Positions 1 to 9,333 of a DNA stretch of 64,000 bases are shown piece by piece. The DNA is taken from the NCBI RefSeq assembly GCF_000340215.1, contig NW_006921545.1, positions 711,522-775,521 of the forward strand, read 5' to 3'. Below the pieces are notes generated by a model. It was given only the letters and a program-made list of their open reading frames with translations. It had not been told where the DNA came from and did no database searches. Position 1 is the stretch's first letter, and each line of letters starts with the position of its first letter. The DNA comes from Pseudocercospora fijiensis CIRAD86 (lineage: Eukaryota; Ascomycota; Dothideomycetes; Mycosphaerellales; Mycosphaerellaceae). The position numbers and the translations under genes are program-made.

Positions 1-984
1 TAACTATAGAAGCAATATTATACTAGATCTAGGCACTTTAGTTAGCGCCCTTATTAACTATCGCCTAGCTAAGCAATTATACCTCCGATAACTAAATAGG
101 ACTAATATACTAATCCTTGCTTAATTTAATAACGCTCGGTACTTAACCTATAGAGCCTACTATATTTATATAGTTCTAATAGACGACCTCGGTAATAAGC
201 GCCTATTAGACTTTACTACCTACGTAGTAGATATAGACAACCTTCTAGCTAACATTGTTCTTAGTAACCCTATTCTTAAGTAATACGCTATAACTGTAGA
301 CTTAGGCAGCTAATAGTAGCGATTTAGAATCGCTAGAAAGGAGGATGATAAATATATTAATATTAGCGAGTATCCTAATAATATTAAGGTTCTGTTTATT
401 AGCAACCTAATATACGCACTAGCCTCCGCCTTAGCTAATCCGACTACCGACCTACTCGGTAGTAATAACGATAAGCCTATAGCCCCTAATAGTATGTACC
501 CTAATTAGCTTCCTCGTATACCCTAACCTATTTAAGAAACCTATATTAAGGTATTTAAATACTACCTAGTATCGATATTGCCTATATTTAAAGAGACGGA
601 CTATAAGACTAATATTACAGAGAATAAGGAGGTTCCTTTCAGGCTACTCCACAACCTTAGTAACCGTAAGCTTGCTACACCACGCAAATACCTAGATAAG
701 TACCTAGCTAATAGTCGAATTTAGTATAGCAAAAGCCCTACTAGCATACTAACCTGCTGGTCCTGCTTGTTCTAAAGAAGGATAGTAGCCTACGCTTGTG
801 TATTGGTTGCCGTAGACTTAACGCTGTTACTATTAGGGACCGTTATCTACTTCCGCTTATTAATAAGACCCTCGATCGCCTATCTAGCGCCTACTTTTAT
901 ACTATATTAGATATTAAGGATACGTACTATCGTATCTGTATTCGTTAGGGCGACGAATAGAAGATAGCCTTCCGTACTCGCTAC
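1..984 (+). pseudogene. Gypsy-1a part 1: end of protease and N-terminal half of reverse transcriptase
   Basis: This is the pol region of a Ty3/Gypsy retrotransposon, broken by RIP stops. After about 600 the reading resembles the start of a Gypsy RT: a stretch like VDYRRLNAVTIRDRYPLP around 800-860 and an AFRTRY-like stretch just before 984. It aligns with the reverse complement of Gypsy-1b near 53990-54960; for example, bases 310-340 match the complement of about 54620-54650. By comparison with the 7.1 kb Gypsy-1b, roughly 1.8 kb (5' LTR, gag, start of protease) lies upstream of the window. The RT is interrupted at 984 by hAT-A and resumes at 15566. Confidence 0.85.
977..984. repeat. hAT-A target-site duplication, left copy (CTCGCTAC)
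   Basis: Identical to 15558-15565. Gypsy-1b has a single related octamer at the equivalent point of its RT gene. Confidence 0.88.
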
Positions 985-1004
985 TAGACCCTATAGTAGT
1001 TCGG
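985..1004 (+). repeat. hAT-A left terminal inverted repeat
   Basis: Twenty bases match the right end at 18 positions. Inside it, up to about 1100, are repeated subterminal motifs of the form GTTTAGTTTGCTAAG and GGTTGGTTTACTAAG. They have a counterpart at the right end (GTTTGGTTTCTTAGC, read inward) and are plausible transposase-binding sites. The same arrangement starts hAT-B at 43367 and the hAT-like end at 29373. Confidence 0.88.
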
Positions 1005-1319
1005 GTTAGTTTAGTTTAGTTTGCTAAGCCGAAGATCTAGTTTAGTTTAGGTTGGTTTACTAAGCAACTATAGGATTAGCTAGTTCGAACTATAGAATTT
1101 ATCGGTTTCTAAGAAGTATAAGAATGTCTACGTAACTCGAAGCAAGCCCTTTATAAGATACGAGAGTATAGCCGGTAGCGTAGCCGGTATTTTTCAGTTA
1201 TAGGAAGGTACTTATATAACCCTAAATCTATAGACAATTAGCTAAGGGCACTAACTAATTAAAAGCATATATATACATAAGCTATTATAGTTTAGTTTAG
1301 AAACTGTACTTATTAGGTA

Positions 1320-1860
1320 TAAATTTTATCCTTTCGCTCGCTATTTAATTCCCTAACTACTCGGTAGAATATTATTATCTAGATCTAGGTAGAACTTATT
1401 GATTTCCCTAGAAGCCCTCCTTAAAAAGTTCTAATACTTTCTAACTAAACCATTCTCTAATATTAAGTACTAGGATAGCTCCTCCCTAGGGATCGGTATA
1501 ATATATAAAAGAGCTATAAGGCAGCTCTATACAACGTTCTACTAGTTACTCGCTATACTAAGGCCGAATACTAGTTCGTTCCTTAGAACTCTTAGTTATT
1601 TAGGAGATATTAAGGGTAGGGTAGGCAGTAACTTTGTATTCTATAAGGAGGTAGAGGCTACTATAGAGGAGTCCTTTAACCTATAGAAGATAGTAAAAGA
1701 TATAGAGGCAGCTATAGGTCTAGGTACCTAGTTAAACTTCTAGTAGGTAGAGTATAAGGATATTTAGAGGGAGTGTTAGGTAGAGTTACGAAGGTAGGTA
1801 TATAATATAGTCTAGAAAATAGGGATAATGCCTATAACTATAAGCATTAGGCTCTTTAAC
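1320..1860 (+). pseudogene. hAT cargo gene Z, unrecognised, copy A
   Basis: This + strand reading frame near the left end has stops almost only at TAG/TAA positions explained by RIP of CAG/CAA. It is supported by hAT-B (about 43708-44240), where the same frame is kept with mostly conservative changes. Visible residues include a helical stretch around GRVGSNFVFYKEVEATIEES and then KIVKDIEAAIGLG. No family was recognised. It is transcribed opposite to the transposase. A TATA-rich run lies upstream at about 1265-1285. The start and end are not fixed. Confidence 0.4.
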
Positions 1861-2199
1861 CTTCCTTATTTTTCCCTGTTTTCTTTTTATAAAAATCCAA
1901 ACTAATACAAGTTAACCGGAATCTCTATCTTCTTTTAGTTCTTTAAAAAACCTAGTAGCGTAGCTAGTAGCGTAGCCGGTAGCGTAGCCGGCCTTTTTAC
2001 TCCTTAGTACTAACGGGATTTTCGAAGACTTCTATTCCGTACGGCTAATAAAGCATACTATACTCTATGTATATATACTTAGAGAGTATTTAGAGCGCGG
2101 TATATAGCGCCGTATAATAGCGGCTTATTTCGTATATAGAAAAGCGTATAGACGATACTACGAATATCCTTCCTACTAGAATATCTATCCTACCTAGTA

Positions 2200-2880
2200 C
2201 TATCTCGAATATAGATATTCTAGCCTTCTAGAATCTAATCGAGTACTTTAAAATCCTTCTCTATAATCGTTATACGCTTCGCGTAGATAGCTATAAGGTT
2301 AACCGCTAAAATAGTATTAGTATAGTCCGAAAAGAGGTAGAAGAGAAATATATATTCGATAATACGAACTAGGTAGGCTTCTATAGCCTCTTAAAGGGCG
2401 CCTATCGCGGAGGCTTCGAAGCGAAGGTCTAGTCTATAATCCTAGGTAATTTCGCGAATAAGTCGTTAGAAAGGAGCTTTACGGAGTAGGAGATTAGAAC
2501 CCTACTAATACTTCCGAATCTTACGGAGGGCTACGGCTAAAGAAGGATTAGTAAAAAGATAGTAAGAATGCCGGCTACGCTACCGGCTACGCTATTAGCT
2601 ATAAATAGGACTTACTTCCTAGGCGCTATCGACGCTTTATACGATTATTACGACTAGTAGTAGAAGCGCTATTCGTCGTCTTACGTAGAGCCTTATCCGC
2701 CGTTATCTTACGCGGAGCCTTACTCGCGACGCCCTTTCTAGTACCGGATCTAGCGGTAGTAGTAGCAGCCTTCTTACGTTAATATACTATACTCGTTCTA
2801 CTATTTCTAGTCTTATTACGACCCGTAGAAGTAGTAGGTCCCTTCTTAAGAGGCGTTGTAACTTAGTTAAGTAGACTCGG
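2200..2880 (-). pseudogene. Histone H3-like gene 1 (hAT-A copy)
   Basis: Read on minus, exon 1 (to 2616) encodes a basic tail with TRKGVASKAPRK, recalling the H3 tail motif ARKSTGGKAPRK. After an intron (2537-2615), exon 2 encodes the histone fold: ALRKIRKYQ, then RKAPFQRLIREIT, DLRFEASAIGAL, EAIEAYLV and AIYAKRITI. These match the order of H3 alpha-N to alpha-3 (VALREIRRYQ, RKLPFQRLVREIA, LRFQSSAIGALQ, EAYLV, AIHAKRVTI). Splicing joins G-A|CC to give GTVALRKIRKYQ in frame, as in canonical H3. A second intron probably sits after EAYLV, because TACTAAT and TTTTAG precede the next H3 segment; its donor is unclear. Stops are RIP-type. This is a nucleosomal or centromeric H3 relative carried by a transposon; its function is unknown. 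Confidence 0.82.
2537..2615 (-). other. Spliceosomal intron in H3-like gene 1 (copy A) with GC-rich motif
   Basis: The donor GTAAGT (complement at 2610-2615), the branch-like TTTTACTAATCC and the acceptor CTTTAG (complement from 2537) give a 79-base intron. Its removal restores GTVALRKIRKYQ across the junction. Inside it lie two CCGGCTACG-type units at 2573-2597. The hAT-B copy has the same 79-base length at 44904-44982. Confidence 0.8.
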
Positions 2881-2921
2881 TATTCTAAAAGTCGTCGAAT
2901 TAAGGAAAAAAGTACGTTATA

Positions 2922-3243
2922 AAGGTATACGAAGGCGCGCGCGGAGCGAGGGTATTACGGAGGTAGTAGATATAAAGCGTAGAGATATAGGTATCGATAC
3001 GAAGGTTAAATATAGCGAGAGAGGTAGTATCGCGGTATCGCTAGGCAATAGAGTAAGCGTCGCGTAAGCCTATATTATAGTAACGTTAGAGTAAGGAAAG
3101 AAGGTAGGTACGCCTAAAAAAGGCAGGTACGGCAAACTTTGAAATATAGCCGGTATATATAGCCGGTATAGTAGTAGGCGAAAGCCTCCTTTTAATAAAT
3201 AGCCGGCGTAATAATAGTATCCTACTATAGTGTAGATATTCTT
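2922..3243. other. About 320-base segment present in hAT-A, absent from hAT-B
   Basis: hAT-A and hAT-B align directly up to about 2920 and again from about 3244. The intervening segment contains a GC-rich run of CG alternation at about 2935-2950 and two TATAGCCGGTA units at 3144-3167. No clear inverted repeats or TSD were seen, so it may be a deletion in hAT-B rather than an insertion in hAT-A. Confidence 0.55.
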
Positions 3244-3411
3244 TAGTAATTCCCTTACTAGCTATAGTAATCTTATAAGTAACCTAGGCCTATTACTAGG
3301 AAATATAAGAAATATTAGGTAGGCTATACTAAACAAGCTAGTTATTTAGTAGGAAAAGGCCTACTAGCGTCTCTATATGCCGGCTACGAGTACCGGCTAT
3401 TGCTCTAAATT

Positions 3412-4121
3412 TAACTCCGCCCTATCTCGGAGGCTAAGGTACCGAGCGGAAACCCTATAGCTTATATTTTTTAGGTTGTCGCGGAACGCTTATAGGTAAG
3501 GTATTAGAAAAGAGTATAAAAAGTACGAGAAGAGTATCCTAGGATATAGGTCGTAAGTAAATAAGAGTAGTACGCCTAGTTATTTATATAGTACGTTACT
3601 CTATACGACTAAGAGGCTATATTATCTCGTGCTTCGCTTATAAGACCTCGACTCTACTAATATACTATTAATCTCCTCCTCGGTCGCTATCTTAATTCTT
3701 CTTCGAGTTACCGGACTTAATACGTATCTATCGCTATATAATAGCGCTACGTATTATAGGGAATTAACTCCGCCGTATCTTAAAGGCTAAGGTACCGAGC
3801 GGAAATCCTATAGCTTATATTTACTCGGTTGTCGCGGAGCGATTATAGATAAGGTATTAGAAAAGAGTATAAAAAGTACGAGAAGAGCATCCTAGGATAT
3901 AGTTCGTAAGTAAATAAGAGTAGTACGCCTAGTTATTTATATAGTACGTTACTCTAAATAACTAGGAGCCTATATTATCTCGTACTTCGCTTATAAGACC
4001 TCGACTCTACTAGTATACTATCGACCTCCTCCTCGGTCGCTAATACGCCATCTTAATTCTTCTTCGAGTTGCCGGACTTAGTACGTATCTATCGCTATAT
4101 AATAGCGCTACGTATTATAGA
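3412..4121. repeat. Tandem duplication of about 355 bases, two units
   Basis: Unit 1 is about 3412-3765 and unit 2 about 3766-4121. They share the start AACTCCGCC and the end ATAATAGCGCTACGTATTATAG, split here by differences at scattered RIP-type sites. hAT-B has a single unit (45461-45805), so the duplication arose after the two copies separated. Confidence 0.85.
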
Positions 4122-4430
4122 GAATCTCTCGTTAAAGTTTCTCTTTCGTAGGCTTACTATCTACCTCGTAGTATAGAGGATTAAAGTGCTAATACTAAAG
4201 AATCTCCTTATAGTTAGGATACTAGGGCTCCTTAGGACCTTTATATTTTAGGTCTAAATAGAGTCGCATTATAAACGTTCTATCGCCCTTTCGCTTACTA
4301 TCCGCTAGGTCGCGATATACGAAGAAACTAATCTAAATATAGCTCGTCTCTATAATAGCCGGGTAAATATAGAGCGCTAGGTTTCTACTTTGTACCTTAG
4401 ATTTAGGGACGGCGTAGAGATAAAATTAGA
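3412..4430 (-). pseudogene. hAT cargo gene Y, unrecognised, copy A
   Basis: This minus-strand reading, downstream of H3-like gene 2, contains RDLADSKRKGDRTFIMRLYL and then a YVALLYSDRYVLSPATR stretch. The frame is partly kept in hAT-B (45461-46085). Its 3' half has been duplicated in tandem here. A resemblance to the basic patches of fungal tyrosine recombinases was considered but is too weak to assert. It is unclear whether it is a separate gene or a C-terminal extension of the H3-like protein; an intron-like segment with the GC-rich motif (4436-4460) lies between them. Confidence 0.35.
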
Positions 4431-4519
4431 AATATAGCCGGCACCTATAGCCGGTAAAAGGATACGAAAATAGGCCTCCTTCTAGGTTAATCTAACGACT
4501 AAATACAATTTCTAACTAA

Positions 4520-5010
4520 TCCGCTATAATCCGACGCCGAATTTTAGCTAAAAGCTATATATCTTTAGTTTAAAGAGTAATCCGCTTCGTATAGATAGTA
4601 AGGAGGTTTAAAAGCTTAAGCTCGGTTACGAGAAATGCCTCCGTAGCTTCCTAAAGAGTACTAATCGCCTTAGCCGTAAATCGTATACTAGACCGAAAAT
4701 CTAATATAATTTCTCGGACGAGTCGCTAGAAGGGAGTCTTAGGGATTAAAAGCTCGGTCCCTCTTTTATCTTAGAATAGCCGGATCTAGCGAAGGGTAAT
4801 AGTACCTAGTTTAAAGCGCCGCTTCTTTATCGTCGAGTCCTGCCTTATTCCCTTTTTTTTAATAGAAAGATAACTTTTCTTTGCGATAGCCTTCGTCTAT
4901 CTACTCTTTTTAGCCTTCTTCTATCTACCTAAAGCCTTCTTATTTTTCGGTACTATTTTCCGAGGAACCCCCTTCCTTTATATATACTATAGAGAGTCTT
5001 ACTCTTCCTA
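4520..5010 (-). pseudogene. Histone H3-like gene 2 (hAT-A copy)
   Basis: The minus-strand frame starts with a lysine-rich tail (about 5010-4810; AKKS and IKKKGIRQDST visible). Then comes KKRRFKLGTITLR, equivalent to H3 HRYRPGTVALR, followed by GTELLIPKTPFQRLVREI (H3: STELLIRKLPFQRLVREI), IRFTAKAIST, EATEAFLVTEL, TIYTKRIT and TKDI..LLAKIRR near 4530. The order and spacing match the whole H3 fold. It differs from H3-like gene 1 in the alpha-N insert and in its tail, so the two are paralogues rather than a recent duplication. Both are on the transposase strand. The hAT-B copy is at 46190-46640. Stops are RIP-type. Confidence 0.8.
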
Positions 5011-5444
5011 TATCTCGTTCTCGCTACAGTCTCCTTATACTTAGCTAGCTTTACCCTTGCCCTTTAGGCTCTAAAGATATATATCTACGCGTTTAGGCGA
5101 CGAGGGTATATTAGTAGGATCTAGAAAAATAATAAGTATATAATCGTAAGGAGATATTTATACTTCTTACCTTCTAGAACAATTAGTCTTCTATTAAACC
5201 GCCTTAGTAGGCTATCGTTAGATTCGTATAAAGGATAGTAGCTTAAGGAAGAGGAGGTAGCCGGCTTAGGAAGGCCTAAAGAGGCGAATCCTTAAGGTAT
5301 ATTTGTCTTTAAGAATATAGGAAAAGGGAAGAAGGAGAGGAAGAGCGAATAGAGAATTAGAAATAGTCCGTATATAAATCGGGTAGGTTGCTATAGCAGC
5401 TAGTCTATTTAGGTCCTAGGAATTCGAAATATATTAAAGATATA

Positions 5445-5500
5445 TACCGGCTATATACGCTAGCTATATTACCTTCTACGTAAACGCTTTATCTCTTTAA
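5445..5500 (-). other. Probable intron with GC-rich motif upstream of H3-like gene 2
   Basis: On minus the segment begins GTAATATAGC and ends TTCCTAG, with TATAGCCGGTA at 5447-5470 in between. The hAT-B counterpart (47095-47117) keeps the motif. The flanking exons are not identified, so the splice call is weaker than for 2537-2615. Confidence 0.4.
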
Positions 5501-5649
5501 AGCTACTCTAAGCCTATATACGTTTCTACTTCTCGACCTAGTATCGACTTCTACCTCCGCCCTCCTTCTCTTCGTTATTGCTAATTAGGGTTTGCTTAGA
5601 CTAAATTTCGTATTCTCTTCGCGCTCTTAGGTTTTTTTAATCTTAAGGT

Positions 5650-8240
5650 TTTCTAATTCCTCGATTAAGTCCTTTAATATAATCTTTAGTATCCTACCTT
5701 AGCGACTCTAGTAGAGGAGATAGTATCGGAATACTATAATAGATTCGAATATAGTAGGCGAGTATATTCGATTAAAGCGGCCCTAGTAAAGAGCGATACT
5801 AAAAGACCTCTTATAGCCTATATCTACGCTCGGTATAGCGAGGACGTTCCGAGCGACCGATACTATCGTTATAAACTTAGGCTCTAACCGCTACTATATA
5901 GCGAGAATATCGTTTCCGAATTCGTCTAGAAGACTAGTAAGATCTAGAGATTATTAGCCCTCTTTCTAAGCCTACGGATTTAGTACTTACTCGCGCGCCG
6001 ATAGAGATCGAACTTTTCTTTATTTACTTTAGTAGTTACTTCCTCTTCTATCTATACTTTCTACCTACGAAATAGGTATAATATCGGAGCCTTCTAAACC
6101 TTCTTTTTCTTTATAGGAGCTATATTTAAACTACTTTCTTTCCGACGCTCGTAGAATATCTTTTCTAGAATAGTCTAGTAATACTTAGGCTATTCCTCGT
6201 CCCCCTTCTATTCTAGCTTCTACTAGTATATATCCTTTTCTACCGGGTTAAGTAAGTATATAACGCTATAGATAACCCCGAACGACTAAAAGGTAGTACT
6301 ATAATATTAATATAATATAGTATAGGAGGTATCTATAGCTTTCGTTATAGCTACTTTCTAGAGAACGCTCTTCTTAGCTAGCTTAGCTACGGTTTCCTCG
6401 AGCTCGTTAAAGAGCTAGTTATAGTACGTAAAGATAAGGTAGATCGTCGGTCCTTAGGTTCTTCTAATCGTAGTAGTAACCTTCGCGTAATGCTTGCTAA
6501 TATCTACGAGATACTCTACTTAGCGCTATTCGGCGGCGATAAGCCCGAGCTACTTAATACCCTTAGAACTCTAATAGATCTCGAAAGCGGTACGTAAAGT
6601 ATATCCCTTTATAACTCTATAAAAAGTCGAATCGAACCGGGTCTTAACGTCTTAGGGAAAACGGAGTAGGCGCTAAGGAGGCCGCTTTTACTATCGCTTA
6701 TTCTATACGATATTCTAGATATCGGTTTTAGGGCGCTCGATTAGGTTCTTTTAAATAGCCTCGAATTAGTTATATCTCTATAAGCTCGAGGTCGTATATA
6801 TTGCTAGACGACGAAGCTAGAGAAAATAAGTTAGAACTATACTAGGTTACCGGCTATAGGTACTAGCTATAGATAAAAGTTATACCTTATATAAAACGAG
6901 AGCGAGGCTCTCTACCTTATCTCGTCTTATTACTATAACGAGTATCTCGACTTTCGACTTTGCTTTATCCTTATCTAGGATCTTCTATTAGTCGTCGTTT
7001 AATAGTATAATTTTAAGCGTTTTAAAGAGGGCTCGGATCGCAATTTAAACTATATAAGCGAGGTAGGGAAACTTCTATAGGGATATAACTAGCAACGACG
7101 TCGGCTCCGATTTAATAGGGCTAGGGCTATTACTAGGCTCCTCTTTATCGTAATTATCGTACGTATTATCGTACGTATCCGGAATCGTAGCGAGCTTAAT
7201 ATTCGGAAGATTAAGCTAGATTATAGACCTTATAATCTCCTCTACGTATTCGACCCTATCGATACGATTAGTAATTTTAAAGATATATACGAGTGAATTA
7301 TATATATAACGCCTTATATAATGTTCGATTATTACTAGCGTTGTCCGTAGTAATCGAGATTAGTTTCGTTATCACGCTAACCCTATCTATTACCGTATAG
7401 ACAAGCTTCGCTAGATCCTTACTAGTATAGGAACCTAGAATTTTAGGGAATCTAATTATAAGTTTATAGAGTTTCTAATCCGAATTAATAAAGTATAGTA
7501 TAATCGAGAGGAAGGAGGCTCTTATAGTCTAGCTTAACTAGCTATCGATAGTAATAGCTACTCGGCGAGTATTATAGAGGATCTCCCGAATATCGTCTAA
7601 CGTAGCCTCTTTATTCTTTTCGAATATAATATACTATATTATAGCGCCGAGAAATAGGGGAGGGTAGTTTATAAGATATAGGTATGTCTTCTATTATCTA
7701 TATAGACTCCCTTTCGTAGAAGTCTTCCGAAAGACCGTTTATAGCTAGTATTTCGTTTGCTAGTTACTTAAAGTCTTCGGGGGAGAAATCGGTAGCCTTT
7801 AATCCTAGAGCTTCCTTAAGCGTAGCCTATAATAATTAGCTAGATCTCTACGGTTAATTAAAGTAGCCGGTAGCTATAGCCGGTAGCCGTAGCCGGAATT
7901 TTAGAAGACGTACCTCTTTCTAGAACGCTATATCTATATTAACCCTTCGCTCTCCTTCAGATTCCCGATATCGTTTAGAATAGAGATAGTTCGTAGGCAA
8001 TAAGTTCCTATTCCCTAGTTTTAGGTATTTTAAGATTAAACCGTAGAAGTTATAGACAATTACTAGTTAACCTTTAAGTCGAGAAGTCGTATAACGGTAT
8101 AATACCCTCTCTATAAAGAACTTCTAGAATATATCCGTTCGCTCCTTACTACCCTATCGCATCGAGTACTTCCGGAGTTAATACTCCTTCGAACGTAAGT
8201 ATAAAGGGAACTATATCTTATAGACCTATTAATTAAACTG
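5650..8240 (-). pseudogene. hAT transposase, RIP-degraded
   Basis: Read on minus from about 8240, a basic region (8030-8240) could be the remains of a BED zinc finger. The catalytic core follows: VAITIDSWLS (7531-7562), a stretch reading IIRFPKILGSYTSKDLAKL (about 7420-7480, Tyr replacing the usual His of the GxHT motif), then ITTDNASNN (7331-7354). Further on come an LRTAFEIY-like stretch, YYSTT and a VIYLLNP motif (about 6230-6300). The C-terminal hATC dimerisation domain reads SVARNVLAIPSVDIGYKRSFSIAL (split by a codon change; 5762-5870). At least one intron (6817-6885) is evident, and another is likely around 7850-7925. The domain order is that of fungal hAT transposases. Numerous TAG/TAA codons make it non-functional. 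Confidence 0.85.
6817..6885 (-). other. Intron in hAT transposase with GC-rich motif
   Basis: On minus the donor GTATAACT is at 6885, a TTCTAAC branch point and a pyrimidine tract follow, and the acceptor TCTCTAG ends at 6817; the length is 69 bases. Two CCGGCTA-type units lie at 6848-6870. The same intron is cut by the window end in hAT-D. Confidence 0.65.
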
Positions 8241-8689
8241 CTCGGTATACTTAGGTTTCTAAAGATACGCCTAGCTAGCCTTTTCGAAGATATCCGGGTT
8301 AATACTCGATATTCTTATATCTCCGAATAACCTTCTACTTAGACTCCGTAAAGGTAAGGACTAGGTAGTAGTACCCTATAATAAATTCCTACTACTAGGA
8401 TTCGGAGAGAATAAATCTAGCCCTAACCGTCGTTTAGGACTCGATAGGCTCGAAGGTAAGTATACGACCTCCTCTCGACGTTGTCGTAATCTCGCTCGTA
8501 TACTAGACTATTCCGACTATCGTCTCGTTATTACCCTTCCTAGTATAGCGCCTAGTATATATACAATATCGGTCGGTATATTTTAAAGTTTCGTATAGTA
8601 AGGTAAGGACTTAGGAGTAGTAGATATATACTAGTAGCTATAGGGAAGTACCCTTTCTTTTATAGTATCCTATCGTTAGGAATAGCTAG

Positions 8690-8815
8690 GTAGTAAATAG
8701 CTAGCTACCTTTTTTTGTTTCCTAGCTACCTAACTACTAGATTTTTTTTCCTAGCTACCCTAGCTAGCCTAACTACTAGAATTTCTTTCCTAGCTACCCT
8801 AACTACCTAAATTTA
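8690..8815. repeat. Short tandem repeat, about 45-base units
   Basis: Three imperfect units built around TTTCCTAGCTACC and AACTACTAGA lie between the transposase and cargo gene X. They are separated by T-runs. No coding sense was seen. Confidence 0.6.
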
Positions 8816-8824
8816 GCCTTCTAT

Positions 8825-9279
8825 ATAGCGGCGCTCTCCTACTAACGGAACCGAGCTACTATACTTAACGAATCTAAGCTCGTTTTTAGTCTTAATCTAT
8901 CCTCTTTCGGTATAAGATACTCGATAAGCAAATGCTTAGGCCGAGTCTAACTACGAAACCTAAGACTAACTAATAGCTCTATTAACTAATCCTAATCCTC
9001 GAACTCCTTCCGCTTTTTAGTAAAGACCTTAAAGAGCGCTTAAGCTTCGTCGGGTATCTACGGAGTAGTCGAGATAAAGTCGTATCGCTAAAATAGGTAA
9101 TCCTTCGGAGGCTTATATAGAGATTTAGAGAATTCTAACGCTAACCTATCCTACTAGTAGCTTAGATTCCGGATATAAGCCCTCTCTACCTTACTAAAGA
9201 TTTTATATAGTAGTAGTACTCTACCCTCGAGAAACGCTTTCTATTTAAGTATTAGTATCTACCGGCTACGAACGCCGGC
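8825..9279 (-). pseudogene. hAT cargo gene X, C-terminal part
   Basis: The minus-strand reading after an intron at 9241-9288 includes FLEGRVLLLYKIFSKVERAY, then PPKDYLF, RYDFISTTP and RPKHLLIEYLIPKEDRLRLK. It ends near 8825. Only RIP-type stops interrupt it over about 140 codons. The upstream part of the gene lies at 14212-15110, beyond LINE-1. No family was recognised. It sits upstream of and codirectional with the transposase. Confidence 0.45.
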
Positions 9280-9288
9280 TATATATAC
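9241..9288 (-). other. Intron in cargo gene X with GC-rich motif
   Basis: On minus it runs from GTATATATAG to TTAAATAG, 48 bases, with branch-like TACTAAT. Two CCGGC units occupy 9259-9281. LINE-1 inserted at the donor side, so its TSD overlaps the first bases of the intron. Confidence 0.55.
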
Positions 9289-9295
9289 CGAGTAT
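9280..9295. repeat. LINE-1 target-site duplication, left copy (right copy 14196-14211)
   Basis: The sixteen identical bases TATATATACCGAGTAT flank the element. The variable long TSD and the simple-repeat tail fit target-primed reverse transcription. Confidence 0.88.
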
Positions 9296-9333
9296 CTCTA
9301 TTATAGCCGACGGAGCGGGACCGAAGACGGAAA

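Noticed and set aside
3412..4430. Tyrosine recombinase (Starship/Crypton DUF3435) for gene Y
   Set aside because: Only a few basic-patch residues looked similar; no R-H-R-Y catalytic pattern could be placed, and the element has hAT ends.
1160..9290. CCGGCTACG units as terminal repeats of a MITE family
   Set aside because: They are internal to introns or intron-like segments, at constant places in hAT-A and hAT-B, with no TSDs of their own. The intron reading explains more.
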